Origin: Sinorhizobium shofinae
GTDB taxonomy: Bacteria > Pseudomonadota > Alphaproteobacteria > Rhizobiales > Rhizobiaceae
DNA: 64,000 nt
Assembly: GCA_001704765.1 (NCBI GenBank)
Contig: MBFK01000030.1
Location: forward strand, 42,560-106,559
Direction of reading: 5' to 3'
Both the position numbers and the translations under genes were made by a program. The notes beneath the pieces are model-generated. The model was not told the DNA's origin, searched no databases, and saw nothing but the letters and a program-made list of their open reading frames with translations. Below, piece by piece: positions 25,924 to 34,209 of this stretch. How positions within the stretch are numbered: the first letter of the stretch is position 1; each line of letters begins with the position of its first letter.

Positions 25924-26079
25924 TCAGGGGCGTTCGCTCCTGTTCGGCGACGCGCCGCCTTCGGTCGGCGCAGCCTTGGACGGCGTCGAGCCCATGGCTG
26001 CGAAAACGGGAAAACGGAAGGCGAGGCCTGCGAACAAAATCGCTCGCCAGTAAGCCAGCATGGCCGCAATAGGATGCAT
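25924..26079 (-). CDS. Small membrane-anchored protein after hupE
   Basis: 51 aa: a hydrophobic segment (AMLAYWRAILFAGLAFRFPVF) then a polar Pro/Ser tail. A GGGAGA sequence precedes ATG 26079 and the gene lies 22 bases after the HupE stop on the same strand, so it may be the last gene of the guanidine operon. No family recognised; could also be non-coding. Confidence 0.4.
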   Translation of the reverse strand: MHPIAAMLAYWRAILFAGLAFRFPVFAAMGSTPSKAAPTEGGASPNRSERP

Positions 26080-26101
26080 CGGAGTCTCCCCTATACGCGT
26101 C

Positions 26102-26683
26102 TCAGGCGACATAGGCCAGGCCGAGCCCAGCGCCCATGACTAGCGTGCCGACGATGCGAAGCGCCGTTGTAGCGATCTTGCGATATTTGGAAAGATGGCG
26201 GCATGCGGCGATGCCGGTCGCGTGCAGGATCGCCGTGCTCGCGACGAAGCCGAGGATGTAGCCGAAGGCAGCGGCTGCCGGCCCCTCCTCGCCATGGGCG
26301 AATCCGTGAAAGAAGGCGAGCGAGGCGGTCCCTGTGATAGCTACGGTGAGCGGCATCTTCGCGTTCGCGATCAGCGTTGCGCCGAAGATGATGACGGAAG
26401 CGAGAATAGCCGTCTCGACGAGCGGCGCCTTGACTCCGGTCATCGCCGTCGCCGCGCCAGCCACCATGGCCGCGACGAAGGCGATCGGCAGTCGCCAGAG
26501 TGCCGGCCCCCCGAGTTGCACGGCGATCAGCCCAATGGCGACCATGGCAAGCAGATGATCTAGGCCGGAAAAGGGGTGGAGGAAGCCGCTTGCGATGCCG
26601 ACGATATGATCAGCGCCAGTATGGGCCATGGCCGGAGTGGAGAAGGTGGCAGCGATAACGGCGAGTGCGGTCTTGAAATTCAT
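26102..26683 (-). CDS. hupE: HupE/UreJ-family nickel permease
   Basis: 193 aa. A signal-like N-terminus ending AMAHTGADH, then about six membrane helices with the family motifs HPFSGLDHLLAM and FHGFAHGEEG; the His and Asp residues are those implicated in metal passage. HupE and UreJ proteins serve nickel enzymes (hydrogenase, urease). Here the only nickel enzyme nearby is the ureohydrolase two genes upstream, so it probably supplies nickel for that enzyme. Confidence 0.9.
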   Translation of the reverse strand: MNFKTALAVIAATFSTPAMAHTGADHIVGIASGFLHPFSGLDHLLAMVAIGLIAVQLGGPALWRLPIAFVAAMVAGAATAMTGVKAPLVETAILASVIIFGATLIANAKMPLTVAITGTASLAFFHGFAHGEEGPAAAAFGYILGFVASTAILHATGIAACRHLSKYRKIATTALRIVGTLVMGAGLGLAYVA

Positions 26684-26708
26684 GGGGTTGCCTTTCTGAA
26701 ATGAGAAT

Positions 26709-27188
26709 TCACTCGGTTGGTTCGATGTCGAAATGCGAGGCGTCAGTCCGGTCCTCGAGCCTGCGTGCTTCTGCGAAGGAAAGCCGGACGATCGCTTGGC
26801 CGTCGTGATAAAGGAAGTTCAAGTGTTGGCGGCGCGAGGTCATGCGGGCGGGGAGGACGTCATAGCGTACGCCCTTGCCGCCGAGGAGCGGCACTACGGA
26901 GCCCATGTCGACGTGGTCGGCGGTCTCGACCCGCAAAAGGTGCAAGATTTTCCCCGAAACGTCGCGTCCGACAAAGGGAATGCCGGCAAGCCTTATAAAG
27001 CTCGTCGGATCGGTCGCGCGCGCGAAATTTTCAACGAAGCTTGCCTCAACGAGATCGAGTTCGCGCTCCTGCGGCGGCGGCAAGTCGGCGCCTTCCGGCC
27101 GATGGGGTACCTGCCATTGTGCCGTGCCGCTTTGGCGGTTGTGACCTGGACCGGCATGCGGGTGATCGTGATGGTGTCCGCCGTGCAT
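26709..27188 (-). CDS. Histidine-rich protein, candidate nickel chaperone
   Basis: 159 aa. The first 20 residues contain eight His (MHGGHHHDHPHAGPGH), a typical Ni/Zn-binding tail. The remaining 140 residues form a folded domain with LAGIPFVGRDVSGKILHLLRV and LLGGKGVRYDVLPARM that I do not recognise; HypA, HypB and UreE signatures are absent (no P-loop, no zinc-finger cysteines). A GAGGGGGG ribosome-binding site precedes the ATG. It lies between the ureohydrolase and the nickel permease, with gaps of 10 and 25 bases, so metal delivery or storage for the hydrolase is a reasonable inference. Confidence 0.75.
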   Translation of the reverse strand: MHGGHHHDHPHAGPGHNRQSGTAQWQVPHRPEGADLPPPQERELDLVEASFVENFARATDPTSFIRLAGIPFVGRDVSGKILHLLRVETADHVDMGSVVPLLGGKGVRYDVLPARMTSRRQHLNFLYHDGQAIVRLSFAEARRLEDRTDASHFDIEPTE

Positions 27189-27198
27189 AATGCCCCCC

Positions 27199-28404
27199 TC
27201 AGAAGCTCACCGGTTTGTCGATGAGGTGCTTGTGGGAGCCGAGCTTGCCATGCGCAACCATGGATCCCAGCGCTTCCACGACGACCCGCACGCCAAACAG
27301 CGCCGTAATGTCGGAGGTGTCGTAGGGTGGGCTGACCTCCACTACTTCAAGCCCGCAGAGCCCTTCCGCAGCTACCATACCGAGGATCTTCAGCGCCTCG
27401 CGTGGCAGGAAGCCGCCGGGTTCCGGCCAGCCGGTGCCCGGCACGAAGCCGCAGTCGATGCTGTCGACATCGAAGGAGATGTAAACTGCGTCGGCGTCCT
27501 TCCAGGCGAGTTCTAGCGCGATCTCAGCGGTCTTCTCCGGTCCGAGCTTCTCGATGTCGTCGATCGTCAGCACATTTGTGCCGCGCTCCCGCGCTACCTT
27601 CACCCCATCGCGGGGCACCTGCCACCCGCCGATCCCGAGCTGCACCAGGTTCTTCGGCGAGACATTCGGCAGGTTGGTCGCCCAGAACCAGGGCGTCGTG
27701 TGCATGCGCTCGTCGAGATCCTTCTCCTGGATGTCAATATGGCGGTCGAAATGGATGATGCCGATACGTTTTGAGGTGCATTCGGCGATCCCGCGCACAC
27801 AAGGAAAACCAATCGAATGGTCGCCGCCGAGCATGATCGGCAGCGCGCCGGAGGAAAAGACGTGGCTGACGCCGCGGGTGATCTGGTCGAAGCTCTTTTC
27901 GAGATTGGCCGGAATCGTGAAGACGTCGCCTGCATCGCAGAGCGTCATCTGCTCGCGCAGGTCCACGCCCATTTCGTAGTTATAGGGCGTGTAGAGTGCT
28001 GAAATGCGTCGGATGCCCTGCGGCCCGAAGCGCGTTCCCGGGCGATATGTCGTGCCGCTGTCGAAGGGGATGCCGAGGACGGCGGCGTCATACTTGCCGA
28101 CGTCTCGGACATTTTCGACATAGGGCGCCTTCAGGAAAGTGTTGATGCCGGCGAAATGCGGCAGCTCGCCTCGCGCAAAGGTCGGAATCGACTTGTCGGT
28201 CAGGCTCTCCGATCCTGGTAAGCCCATATCCAGCGCCCACTTCTTTTCCCGTCCCCAGCCCTTGCCGGCAAGCTTTGCTTCCGCCTCGAGCGCCTTCCAG
28301 CCCTGGCTGTCGAGTATGTTGAAATCGGGGTGATGGCGGCGCTCGCGAAGAGGTGCCTGGGTTGGGCCGGCGTGGCAGGACCGGCGGCTTGGGGGTTCAC
28401 GCAT
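27199..28404 (-). CDS. gdmH: Ureohydrolase, probable Ni-dependent guanidine hydrolase
   Basis: 401 aa arginase/agmatinase-fold enzyme with a 90-residue N-terminal extension. Metal ligands are visible as GGDHS (His196), FDRHIDIQ (Asp220, His222, Asp224) and SFDVDSID (Asp312, Asp314), then PGTGWPEPGG. The usual DAHxD reads DRHID, and DP after the last Asp is DC; both the Arg and the long N-terminus fit the guanidine hydrolase (GdmH) branch better than agmatinase. GdmH splits guanidine into urea and ammonia and needs nickel. The operon starts with a guanidine-I riboswitch and also encodes HupE, which supports this. ATG 28404 overlaps the ATPase stop (ATGCGTGA). Guanidinoacid hydrolysis is the alternative. 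Confidence 0.85.
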   Translation of the reverse strand: MREPPSRRSCHAGPTQAPLRERRHHPDFNILDSQGWKALEAEAKLAGKGWGREKKWALDMGLPGSESLTDKSIPTFARGELPHFAGINTFLKAPYVENVRDVGKYDAAVLGIPFDSGTTYRPGTRFGPQGIRRISALYTPYNYEMGVDLREQMTLCDAGDVFTIPANLEKSFDQITRGVSHVFSSGALPIMLGGDHSIGFPCVRGIAECTSKRIGIIHFDRHIDIQEKDLDERMHTTPWFWATNLPNVSPKNLVQLGIGGWQVPRDGVKVARERGTNVLTIDDIEKLGPEKTAEIALELAWKDADAVYISFDVDSIDCGFVPGTGWPEPGGFLPREALKILGMVAAEGLCGLEVVEVSPPYDTSDITALFGVRVVVEALGSMVAHGKLGSHKHLIDKPVSF

Positions 28405-29203
28405 GTGAGGTGCTCCTTGTCGTTTCGTAGGCTGTTGCGCGAGATTCGATCGGCTTTGAAAAGCCGAGGACGGGGACAGGACCGTCTCGGCTCAGGTCGA
28501 GGTCGTAGATGATGCGGGCGCCGTAGCGCTCCGGAGCTTGCGGATCGGTGCGCGGCTTGTCGAAGGCGAGCAGACGCGTGCCGAGCCCGAATGCTTCCTT
28601 GAGATCGTGGGTCACCATGATCACGGTCATGCCGCGCTCGCGCCACAGCGGCTTGATCAGTGCGTGCATCTGCGCCCGCGTTCCGGGATCGAGTGCGCCG
28701 AAAGGCTCATCGAGCAGCAACACTTTAGGCTGCTTCGCGAGCGCTTGGGCGATCGCCAGACGCTGCTGCTGCCCGCCTGAAAGCGCGCTCGGAAATTTCT
28801 GCGCATGTTCGCCGAGGCCGACCGCCTCGATCAGGGCCTGTGCTTTCTCGACGGCGGCCCTCTTGCGCGACCCGAAAAGCTTGGCGGTGAGCGGACTATC
28901 GGCGAACTCGAAGGCAACCAGGACGTTCTGCAGGACGTTCAGGTGAGGGAACACGGAATAGCGCTGGAACACGACTCCCCGCTCCGGTCCGGGCTCATGC
29001 GGCAGTGCTACGCCATCGAGCGTGATGATGCCGCGCGTTGGCCGCTCCTGCCCGAGGATCATCCGGAGAAAGGTGGACTTACCGCAACCCGAGGGGCCGA
29101 CGATGGAGACGAAGGCGCCGGAGGCGATCACGAGCGAGATGCTCTCGAGCACGATCTGGTCGCCATATTCCATCCAGACGTTGTGGACGCGGATAATGCT
29201 CAT
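28397..29203 (-). CDS. Guanidine-type NitT/TauT ABC transporter ATPase
   Basis: 268 aa. Walker A GPSGCGKST near 36, Q-loop FQRYSVFPH, signature LSGGQQQRLAIAQAL, Walker [14 protein letters not shown]-loop MVTHDLKEA. The extra 35 residues at the C-terminus (GARIIYDLDLSRDG) are common to this subgroup. Start overlaps the permease stop by one base (TGATG). Drives uptake through the adjacent permease under riboswitch control. Confidence 0.92.
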   Translation of the reverse strand: MSIIRVHNVWMEYGDQIVLESISLVIASGAFVSIVGPSGCGKSTFLRMILGQERPTRGIITLDGVALPHEPGPERGVVFQRYSVFPHLNVLQNVLVAFEFADSPLTAKLFGSRKRAAVEKAQALIEAVGLGEHAQKFPSALSGGQQQRLAIAQALAKQPKVLLLDEPFGALDPGTRAQMHALIKPLWRERGMTVIMVTHDLKEAFGLGTRLLAFDKPRTDPQAPERYGARIIYDLDLSRDGPVPVLGFSKPIESRATAYETTRSTSHA

Positions 29204-30024
29204 CAGCGGGCCTCCTGGACATAGGCCCAGGGAAAGCTGCGCCTTGCGACCCGCGCTAGCAGCCAGTCGAAAATATAGGCGAGCAGGGTGATCCAGGCGA
29301 CGTAGGGTAGAATCACGTCCATCGCGAGATAGCGCCGGACAAGGAAGATGCGGTAGCCGAGGCCGCTTTCGGCAGCGATCGCTTCCGCCGAGATCAGAAA
29401 GAGAAAGGCCGGGCCAAGCGAGAGCCGCAGCGCCTCAATTAGCCGTGGCATTGCCTGCGGCAGCGCCACGCGCAGCAGCAGTTGCCAGGTCGATGCGCCG
29501 AGCGTTTGCGCCTTGATGATCTGCTCGCGCGGAATGGCGGCGACCGCCATGGCGAGATCGCGGACGAGGAAGGGCGCGATGCCGATCACGACCAGCACGA
29601 CCTTGGAGAGTTCTCCAAGACCGAATGCGATGAAGAGGATCGGCAGGATCGCCATAGGCGGGATCATCGACAGGACGGCGATGAGCGGCGACAGGCCGGC
29701 GCTTGCGATCGGCAGAAGGCCGAGCGTCAGACCAAGCACGAGACCGATGGCTGCGGCTGTGCCAAGGCCGATGAACAGTCTCTGGAGGCTCGCGGCGGTG
29801 TCGGACCAGAGTGTCAGATTTCCTGACCGCCGGTCGGGCTCGGTGGCAAGCCGGCGGACGCTCTCCGCCATTTCGGTAATCGGCGGCAGCAGCTTGTCGC
29901 CTGGATTGGCGGCCCGGCGTTCGGCAGAGACGACGACATAAAGGCCGGCGATCAGCAGAAAGGGCAGGAGGACAAGCAGGATCCGCGTTCCCGATCCCGG
30001 AACGATGTTGATGGCACGTCGCAT
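29203..30024 (-). CDS. Guanidine-type NitT/TauT ABC transporter permease
   Basis: 273 aa, about six helices. First helix ILLVLLPFLLIAGLYVVV; EAA-like loop EQIIKAQTLGASTWQLLLRV near residue 175. Followed downstream by the ATPase with one-base overlap; 77 bases after the binding-protein gene. Confidence 0.92.
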   Translation of the reverse strand: MRRAINIVPGSGTRILLVLLPFLLIAGLYVVVSAERRAANPGDKLLPPITEMAESVRRLATEPDRRSGNLTLWSDTAASLQRLFIGLGTAAAIGLVLGLTLGLLPIASAGLSPLIAVLSMIPPMAILPILFIAFGLGELSKVVLVVIGIAPFLVRDLAMAVAAIPREQIIKAQTLGASTWQLLLRVALPQAMPRLIEALRLSLGPAFLFLISAEAIAAESGLGYRIFLVRRYLAMDVILPYVAWITLLAYIFDWLLARVARRSFPWAYVQEAR

Positions 30025-30101
30025 GAGCCGATTCCCATCTGAAGAGACACATCGGGCGAAGATCGACAGGGCAGTGTGGGCCGCCCTTCCTGATCGGAGC
30101 G

Positions 30102-31184
30102 TTAGAGCGAGCCTTCGGCGGCAATCTTCATGTAGCTGGCGTCGAAGCGCAGCTTCACATTCTCAGCCGATCCCAGAACCCGGCCGCCGGGGAAGGCGAT
30201 GCCGATGGCATCCTTGTCCGCGGCGCCCTCGCCAAGAAGGCCATGGTCGAAGGAGAAGGTGCGCACGAGATCCATCGTCTTGACGAGGTCCTCGCTCTCG
30301 GTGAAGGCGACTGCCTCCTGCGGCGTCACAAATAGCTTGGTTGCCGCCAGCTGAACGTCGAAGCCGGCGAGGTCGGTGCCTGACAACTCACCCATGGCGG
30401 TCCGCGCTGCCTTGCCCTTCTCGCCCGGATCGGTCAGGACCGACATGGTCTCATACCAGATGCCAGCAAGTGCCTTGCCGAAGTCGGGATTGTCCTTGAG
30501 CACCTCGGTGTTGACCATCAATGTGTCGATGATTTCGCCAGGAATTTGCGTGGAATCGAACAGCGCCGCCGAGCCGGGTTCGGCCTTTACCTCCGCGAGC
30601 AGCGGGTTCCATGTGACGACGGTAGAGGTATCCGGCGATTTGAAGGCGGCGACCATGTCGGCATCGGACGTGTTGACGATCGTCACATCCTTTTCCGACA
30701 GGCCGGCGCCGTCGAGAGCACGCGCGAGCAGGTAGTGGGAAACCGAGAGTTCGACGAGATTGATGCTTTGGCCCCTGAGATCGGCGATCGTCTTCGCCGC
30801 CTTCGAAACGATGCCGTCATTGCCGTTCGAGAAGTCGCCGATGATCAGGATGGTTGTGTCGACGCCGCCTGCTGCGGGAATGGTCAGGCCGTCCATGTTC
30901 GTCGCCGTCACGCCGTCAAAGCCGCCTGTGGTGTACTGGTTGATCGACTCGACGTAGTCGTTGATCTGTTTGACGTTGATGATGATGCCGTATTTGTCGG
31001 CCCATTTCTTCACGATGCCGGTATCCGCCGCATAGGGCCACGGCATCCAGCCGACATAAATCGTCCATGCGATACTGAATTCCTTCTTCGGCTCCGCATA
31101 AGCCTGTCCCCCCAGAAGGAGCAAAAGGCCGATAGCCGCTGCCGAGAGGGCACGAAAACCAAATTTGTCATTTCCGAAACGCAT
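30102..31184 (-). CDS. Guanidine-type ABC transporter substrate-binding protein
   Basis: 360 aa NMT1/TauA-like protein. Signal peptide ends GGQAYA before EPKKEFSIAWTIYVGWMPW. Segments NDYVESINQYTTGGFDGVT and GGVDTTILIIGDFSNGNDG are typical of the NitT/TauT proteins found behind guanidine-I riboswitches. AAGGGG precedes the ATG. First gene of the operon, 92 bases after the end of the riboswitch core. Confidence 0.9.
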   Translation of the reverse strand: MRFGNDKFGFRALSAAAIGLLLLLGGQAYAEPKKEFSIAWTIYVGWMPWPYAADTGIVKKWADKYGIIINVKQINDYVESINQYTTGGFDGVTATNMDGLTIPAAGGVDTTILIIGDFSNGNDGIVSKAAKTIADLRGQSINLVELSVSHYLLARALDGAGLSEKDVTIVNTSDADMVAAFKSPDTSTVVTWNPLLAEVKAEPGSAALFDSTQIPGEIIDTLMVNTEVLKDNPDFGKALAGIWYETMSVLTDPGEKGKAARTAMGELSGTDLAGFDVQLAATKLFVTPQEAVAFTESEDLVKTMDLVRTFSFDHGLLGEGAADKDAIGIAFPGGRVLGSAENVKLRFDASYMKIAAEGSL

Positions 31185-31275
31185 TGCCTGTTCCCCTTGT
31201 TAATTTGGGGCTCACACCGCGCTCATGGTTCGGAAATCACAGGGCGGGATTCCCAAAGCAACGACATCGCTGCAT

Positions 31276-31377
31276 GAGCCTCCCGGGCTTTTATCCCGCC
31301 GTGGACCCGGTGGATGTCTCCCCACCGGAGGTTTCTCTCGGTCCAGTCATGCCTTGATCAGGCATCGGAACCCTAGA
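31276..31377 (-). promoter_or_regulatory. Guanidine-I (ykkC) riboswitch
   Basis: On the minus strand the leader has, in order, CTAGGGTTCCG, hairpin ATGCC-TGATCAA-GGCAT, CTGGACCGAGAGA, hairpin CCGGTGG-GGAGACAT-CCACCGG, then GGCGGGATAAAAGCCCGGGAG. These blocks match the conserved core of the guanidine-I aptamer nearly base for base, apart from GGACCGAGAGA in place of GGTCCGAGAGA. It sits 92 bases before the binding-protein ATG. No clear terminator stem with a U-run follows, so control may be by access to the AAGGGG ribosome-binding site. It would turn the operon on when guanidine is bound. Confidence 0.92.
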
Positions 31378-32039
31378 AACAAGAAAAATATACTTTCTTT
31401 TGCTTGAAATATAAAGAGGGAATATTGAAGAACATTGCCTATTTACTGTTCTTTTGTGATGTCATTTTAGACATTCTGCCTTTCTAAGCGCCAAATTGCG
31501 TCGACAAAATCAACGCTCCGCATCCTCATAGATGAAAGCAAGGATGCGCAAGACCGCCCGCAGCTTGGACTGATTTGGCGGCTTTGCGCCCTGGCTCGTG
31601 GTGCCGTGGATGGCATTCTCGATGCGTGGATTTCGCCAGTCCTACTACCGTCTAGCCATTCTCGTGGCGTGCTCGAGCCGAGTTGGGCCGATATAGCCCG
31701 ATCGCTGGCGCATCCGGGCAGGTGAGGGAGCCCATGGCCCATACGGAGCAGCTTGCCGGGGGCGGCCCCGGTTTCCGCCTTTCGGGCGGTTGCTCCAGCT
31801 AAACCTCCTGCGGCTGCCATGTTAACCGGTCAAGCTGCGCGCGAACGGGCTCTGGCGCTGCCGCGCCGACGCCTGGTACGGTCATCGATTTCCTGAGGTC
31901 CTTCAGTCGGCGTAAGCTGGTGTTGCACGAGGGCCGGTACCGATCTGACCCAACGTGACCTTGCAGCATGCCGTCCGATGGGCGATTGCCGGGCCGGATC
32001 ACGCATCGCCTCTGCCCAATGCTCCCGCATGTCCGTCCG
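31378..32039. other. Degenerate intergenic stretch
   Basis: Upstream of the riboswitch lies an AT-rich stretch (about 31380-31465) that should hold the operon promoter. The remainder has short open frames on both strands without start signals or recognisable domains. I see no gene that I can support. Confidence 0.5.
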
Positions 32040-32268
32040 CAGTTGTGTGCGTCAACCACTCTTCGTTCACCAACGGAAAGCGTGCCTGAATCCAATCGAT
32101 GAATGTTCGCACCTGCGGCGCTCGATATTTCTTGCTGGGATAGATAACGGAAACACGTCTTGGCGGCGGTCTGAAAGGCCTTAGAACTTCCCGCAACGTA
32201 CCGTCGGCGAGGAACTGGTCGACGAGAATCCCAGGGGCCTGATTCCCGCGGCGGCATCTCGCCTGCAA
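32040..32268 (-). pseudogene. C-terminal remnant of a LysR-family regulator
   Basis: About 70 codons matching the end of a LysR effector domain: GILVDQFLADGTLREVL, FRPPPRRVSVIYPSKKY and VRTFIDWIQARFP. No helix-turn-helix part is found upstream. It lies beside the first gene of the organosulfur island and may be the broken divergent regulator of it. Confidence 0.75.
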
Positions 32269-32324
32269 TATTCCGCCTCCCGTTTTCCGAATTTTGGGAG
32301 AATTTTGCTTATCAATATATACTA

Positions 32325-32336
32325 AATCTATAGATT
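32325..32336. promoter_or_regulatory. AATCTATAGATT palindrome upstream of the FMN reductase gene
   Basis: Perfect 12-base palindrome, 32 bases before the start codon, in a short AT-rich island. The identical 12-mer precedes the ssuD-type gene (57089) and TCTATAGA-cored variants precede other sulfur genes of the window. It could be an operator or could include the -10 element (rhizobial -10 boxes resemble CTATAT). Confidence 0.5.
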
Positions 32337-32368
32337 AACGATTAATGCAATGGGGAAGGCTGTGACGA

Positions 32369-32956
32369 ATGAGAATCCTGGGGCTGTCCGGCAATGTCAA
32401 ACGCCCATCACGGACCGCGTCACTCGTGGGCGAGTTGGCTTCGGTAGCGGAGCGACGCCTCGGGGCTGACACGCGTGTCATCGAGCTCGTCGAAGCCGCC
32501 CCCGCGGTGTTTCGAGCGCTGAGAGCGGACCAACTGGATCACGAGGGGCGGGAAATTATCGACGCCGTCGAGACGGCTGATGTCCTCATTGTCGGTTCGC
32601 CGGTCTATCGCGCATCCTACACCGGCGCCCTGAAGCATCTCTTCGATCTCGTTGACTACCGTGCCCTGACGGGTACGCCCGTCGTGCTTGCCGCGACGGG
32701 CGGCACTGCCCTCCATGGTCTAGTGACCGAGCATCAGCTGCGTCCGCTCTTTGGATTCTTCAACGCCCTGACCGTTCCGACGTCGGTCTACGCAGTCGAA
32801 TCCGATTTCACCGATTACCGGCTGACCAATCCGGCAGTGCTCGAGCGCGTTCAGCGCGCCATAGCCGAATTGGCGGGCGTGCTGCCCGATGGCGTGCGGA
32901 AAGCCCCGCTTCGCACCGGTGGAAGCCGACCGGTCCTGCCTGTCACCAAAACCTGA
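32369..32956 (+). CDS. msuE: NAD(P)H-dependent FMN reductase, MsuE type
   Basis: 195 aa flavodoxin-like fold. ILGLSGNVKRPSRTASLV binds the FMN phosphate, VGSPVYRASYTGALKHLFD is the family's flavin-site loop, and ATGGTALHGL follows. Length and motifs match the MsuE/SsuE reductases that feed FMNH2 to sulfonate and sulfone monooxygenases. GGGGAAGG lies nine bases before ATG 32369. It precedes sfnG by 23 bases, so it most likely reduces flavin for SfnG. Confidence 0.85.
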   Translation: MRILGLSGNVKRPSRTASLVGELASVAERRLGADTRVIELVEAAPAVFRALRADQLDHEGREIIDAVETADVLIVGSPVYRASYTGALKHLFDLVDYRALTGTPVVLAATGGTALHGLVTEHQLRPLFGFFNALTVPTSVYAVESDFTDYRLTNPAVLERVQRAIAELAGVLPDGVRKAPLRTGGSRPVLPVTKT

Positions 32957-32979
32957 ACAAGTTTCAAGAGGAGATTCAA

Positions 32980-34083
32980 ATGTCGCATACAAAAAGAGAA
33001 CCGGTGAAATTCGCCTATTGGGTCCCGAACGTTTCGGGCGGGTTGGTCATTTCCAATATCGAACAGCGGACAAGCTGGACGATCGACTATAACCGGAAAC
33101 TGGCGCAGATCGCCGAGGCGAGCGGCTTCGAATACGCCTTGAGCCAGATCCGCTTTACCGCCGGCTACGGTGCCGAATTTCAGCACGAGTCGGTCTCCTT
33201 CAGCCATGCGCTGCTTGAATCGACCAAGACACTGAAGGTGATCGCGGCGATCCTCCCGGGCCCGTGGAATCCGGCGCTTGCCGCCAAGCAGATCGCCACG
33301 ATCAACCACCTCACCAACGGCCGTGTCGCCGTCAACGTCGTCAGTGGCTGGTTCCGCGGCGAGTTCGCGGCAATCGGCGAGCATTGGCTCGATCACGACG
33401 AGCGCTACCGCCGATCGGAGGAGTTCATTCGGGCGATGCGCGGCATCTGGACCGAGGATAATTTTGCCTTCCGCGGCGATTTCTACCGCTTCAACAACTA
33501 TTCCTTGAAGCCGAAGCCGCTCGACCCGCAGCCGGAAATCTTCCAGGGCGGCTCCTCGCGCGCCGCGCGCGACATGGCGGCGCGCGTCTCTGACTGGTAC
33601 TTCACCAACGGCAACACGCCGGACCAGATCGCCAAGCAGGTCAACGACATCCGCACCAAGGCCAAGGAGAACAACCACTTCGTCCGTATCGGCGTCAATG
33701 GCTTTGCGATCGTCCGCGAGACGGAAGAAGAGGCGAAGGCCGTTCTTGCCGAGATCATCGAGAAGGCCAATCCGGAGGCAGTCAACGCCTTCGGCCATGA
33801 GGTCAAGAACGCCGGCAAGGCCTCGCCGGAAGGCGAGGGCAACTGGGCGAAATCCTCTTTCGAAGATCTGGTTCAATACAATGACGGCTTCCGGTCCAAT
33901 CTGATCGGTACGCCGCGGCAGGTGGCCGAGCGGATCATCGACCTCAAGCGCGCCGGTGCCGACCTAATCCTGCTCGGCTTCCTGCATTTCCAGGAAGAGG
34001 TCGAATATTTCGGCAAGCACGTCATTCCGCTCGTCCGGGAACTGGAAGCGGCCGAAGCGGTCCAGTCGGTCGCCGCCGAATAA
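32980..34083 (+). CDS. sfnG: SfnG, FMNH2-dependent dimethylsulfone monooxygenase
   Basis: 367 aa bacterial-luciferase-like barrel. The opening VKFAYWVPNVSGGLVISNI, then NVVSGWFRGEFAAIGEHWL and IFQGGSSRAARDMAA are characteristic of SfnG. The known reaction turns dimethylsulfone into methanesulfinate and formaldehyde with FMNH2 and O2, allowing sulfur to be salvaged. AAGAGGAG before the ATG. In an operon with an FMN reductase and, further down, a Liv-type transporter and SfnB. Confidence 0.92.
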   Translation: MSHTKREPVKFAYWVPNVSGGLVISNIEQRTSWTIDYNRKLAQIAEASGFEYALSQIRFTAGYGAEFQHESVSFSHALLESTKTLKVIAAILPGPWNPALAAKQIATINHLTNGRVAVNVVSGWFRGEFAAIGEHWLDHDERYRRSEEFIRAMRGIWTEDNFAFRGDFYRFNNYSLKPKPLDPQPEIFQGGSSRAARDMAARVSDWYFTNGNTPDQIAKQVNDIRTKAKENNHFVRIGVNGFAIVRETEEEAKAVLAEIIEKANPEAVNAFGHEVKNAGKASPEGEGNWAKSSFEDLVQYNDGFRSNLIGTPRQVAERIIDLKRAGADLILLGFLHFQEEVEYFGKHVIPLVRELEAAEAVQSVAAE

Positions 34084-34097
34084 CCCATCCGAAGACG

Positions 34098-34119
34098 GCG
34101 GGCCGCAATGCCGGCCCGC
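34098..34119. terminator. Hairpin 1 after sfnG
   Basis: GCGGGCCG / CGGCCCGC arms of eight bases around CAATGC, 15 bases after the sfnG stop. No T-run. Probably part of a processing or attenuating structure between the monooxygenase and transporter genes. Confidence 0.55.
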
Positions 34120-34134
34120 ACTGACAAGAGAAGA

Positions 34135-34167
34135 ACGGGGTCTCCGCGGCCCCCGCGGGAACCCCGT
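34135..34167. terminator. Hairpin 2 after sfnG
   Basis: ACGGGGT-ct-CCGCGG pairs with CCGCGG-ga-ACCCCGT around CCC: 13 base pairs with a small internal bulge. With hairpin 1 it makes a tandem structure 43 bases before the next start codon. Confidence 0.6.
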
Positions 34168-34209
34168 GTGCCCATGGCAGCCATGCCGTGGCTACTGAGA
34201 GGGAAGGAC

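Noticed and set aside
31467..31820. 117-codon minus-strand frame upstream of the riboswitch
   Set aside because: No ribosome-binding site, no domain, and low-complexity Ser/Arg-rich content; not supported as a gene.
31820..31925. Possible IS110-type transposase tail (TVPGVG-like motif) on the minus strand
   Set aside because: Only a six-residue resemblance, with no other transposase motif or terminal repeat.
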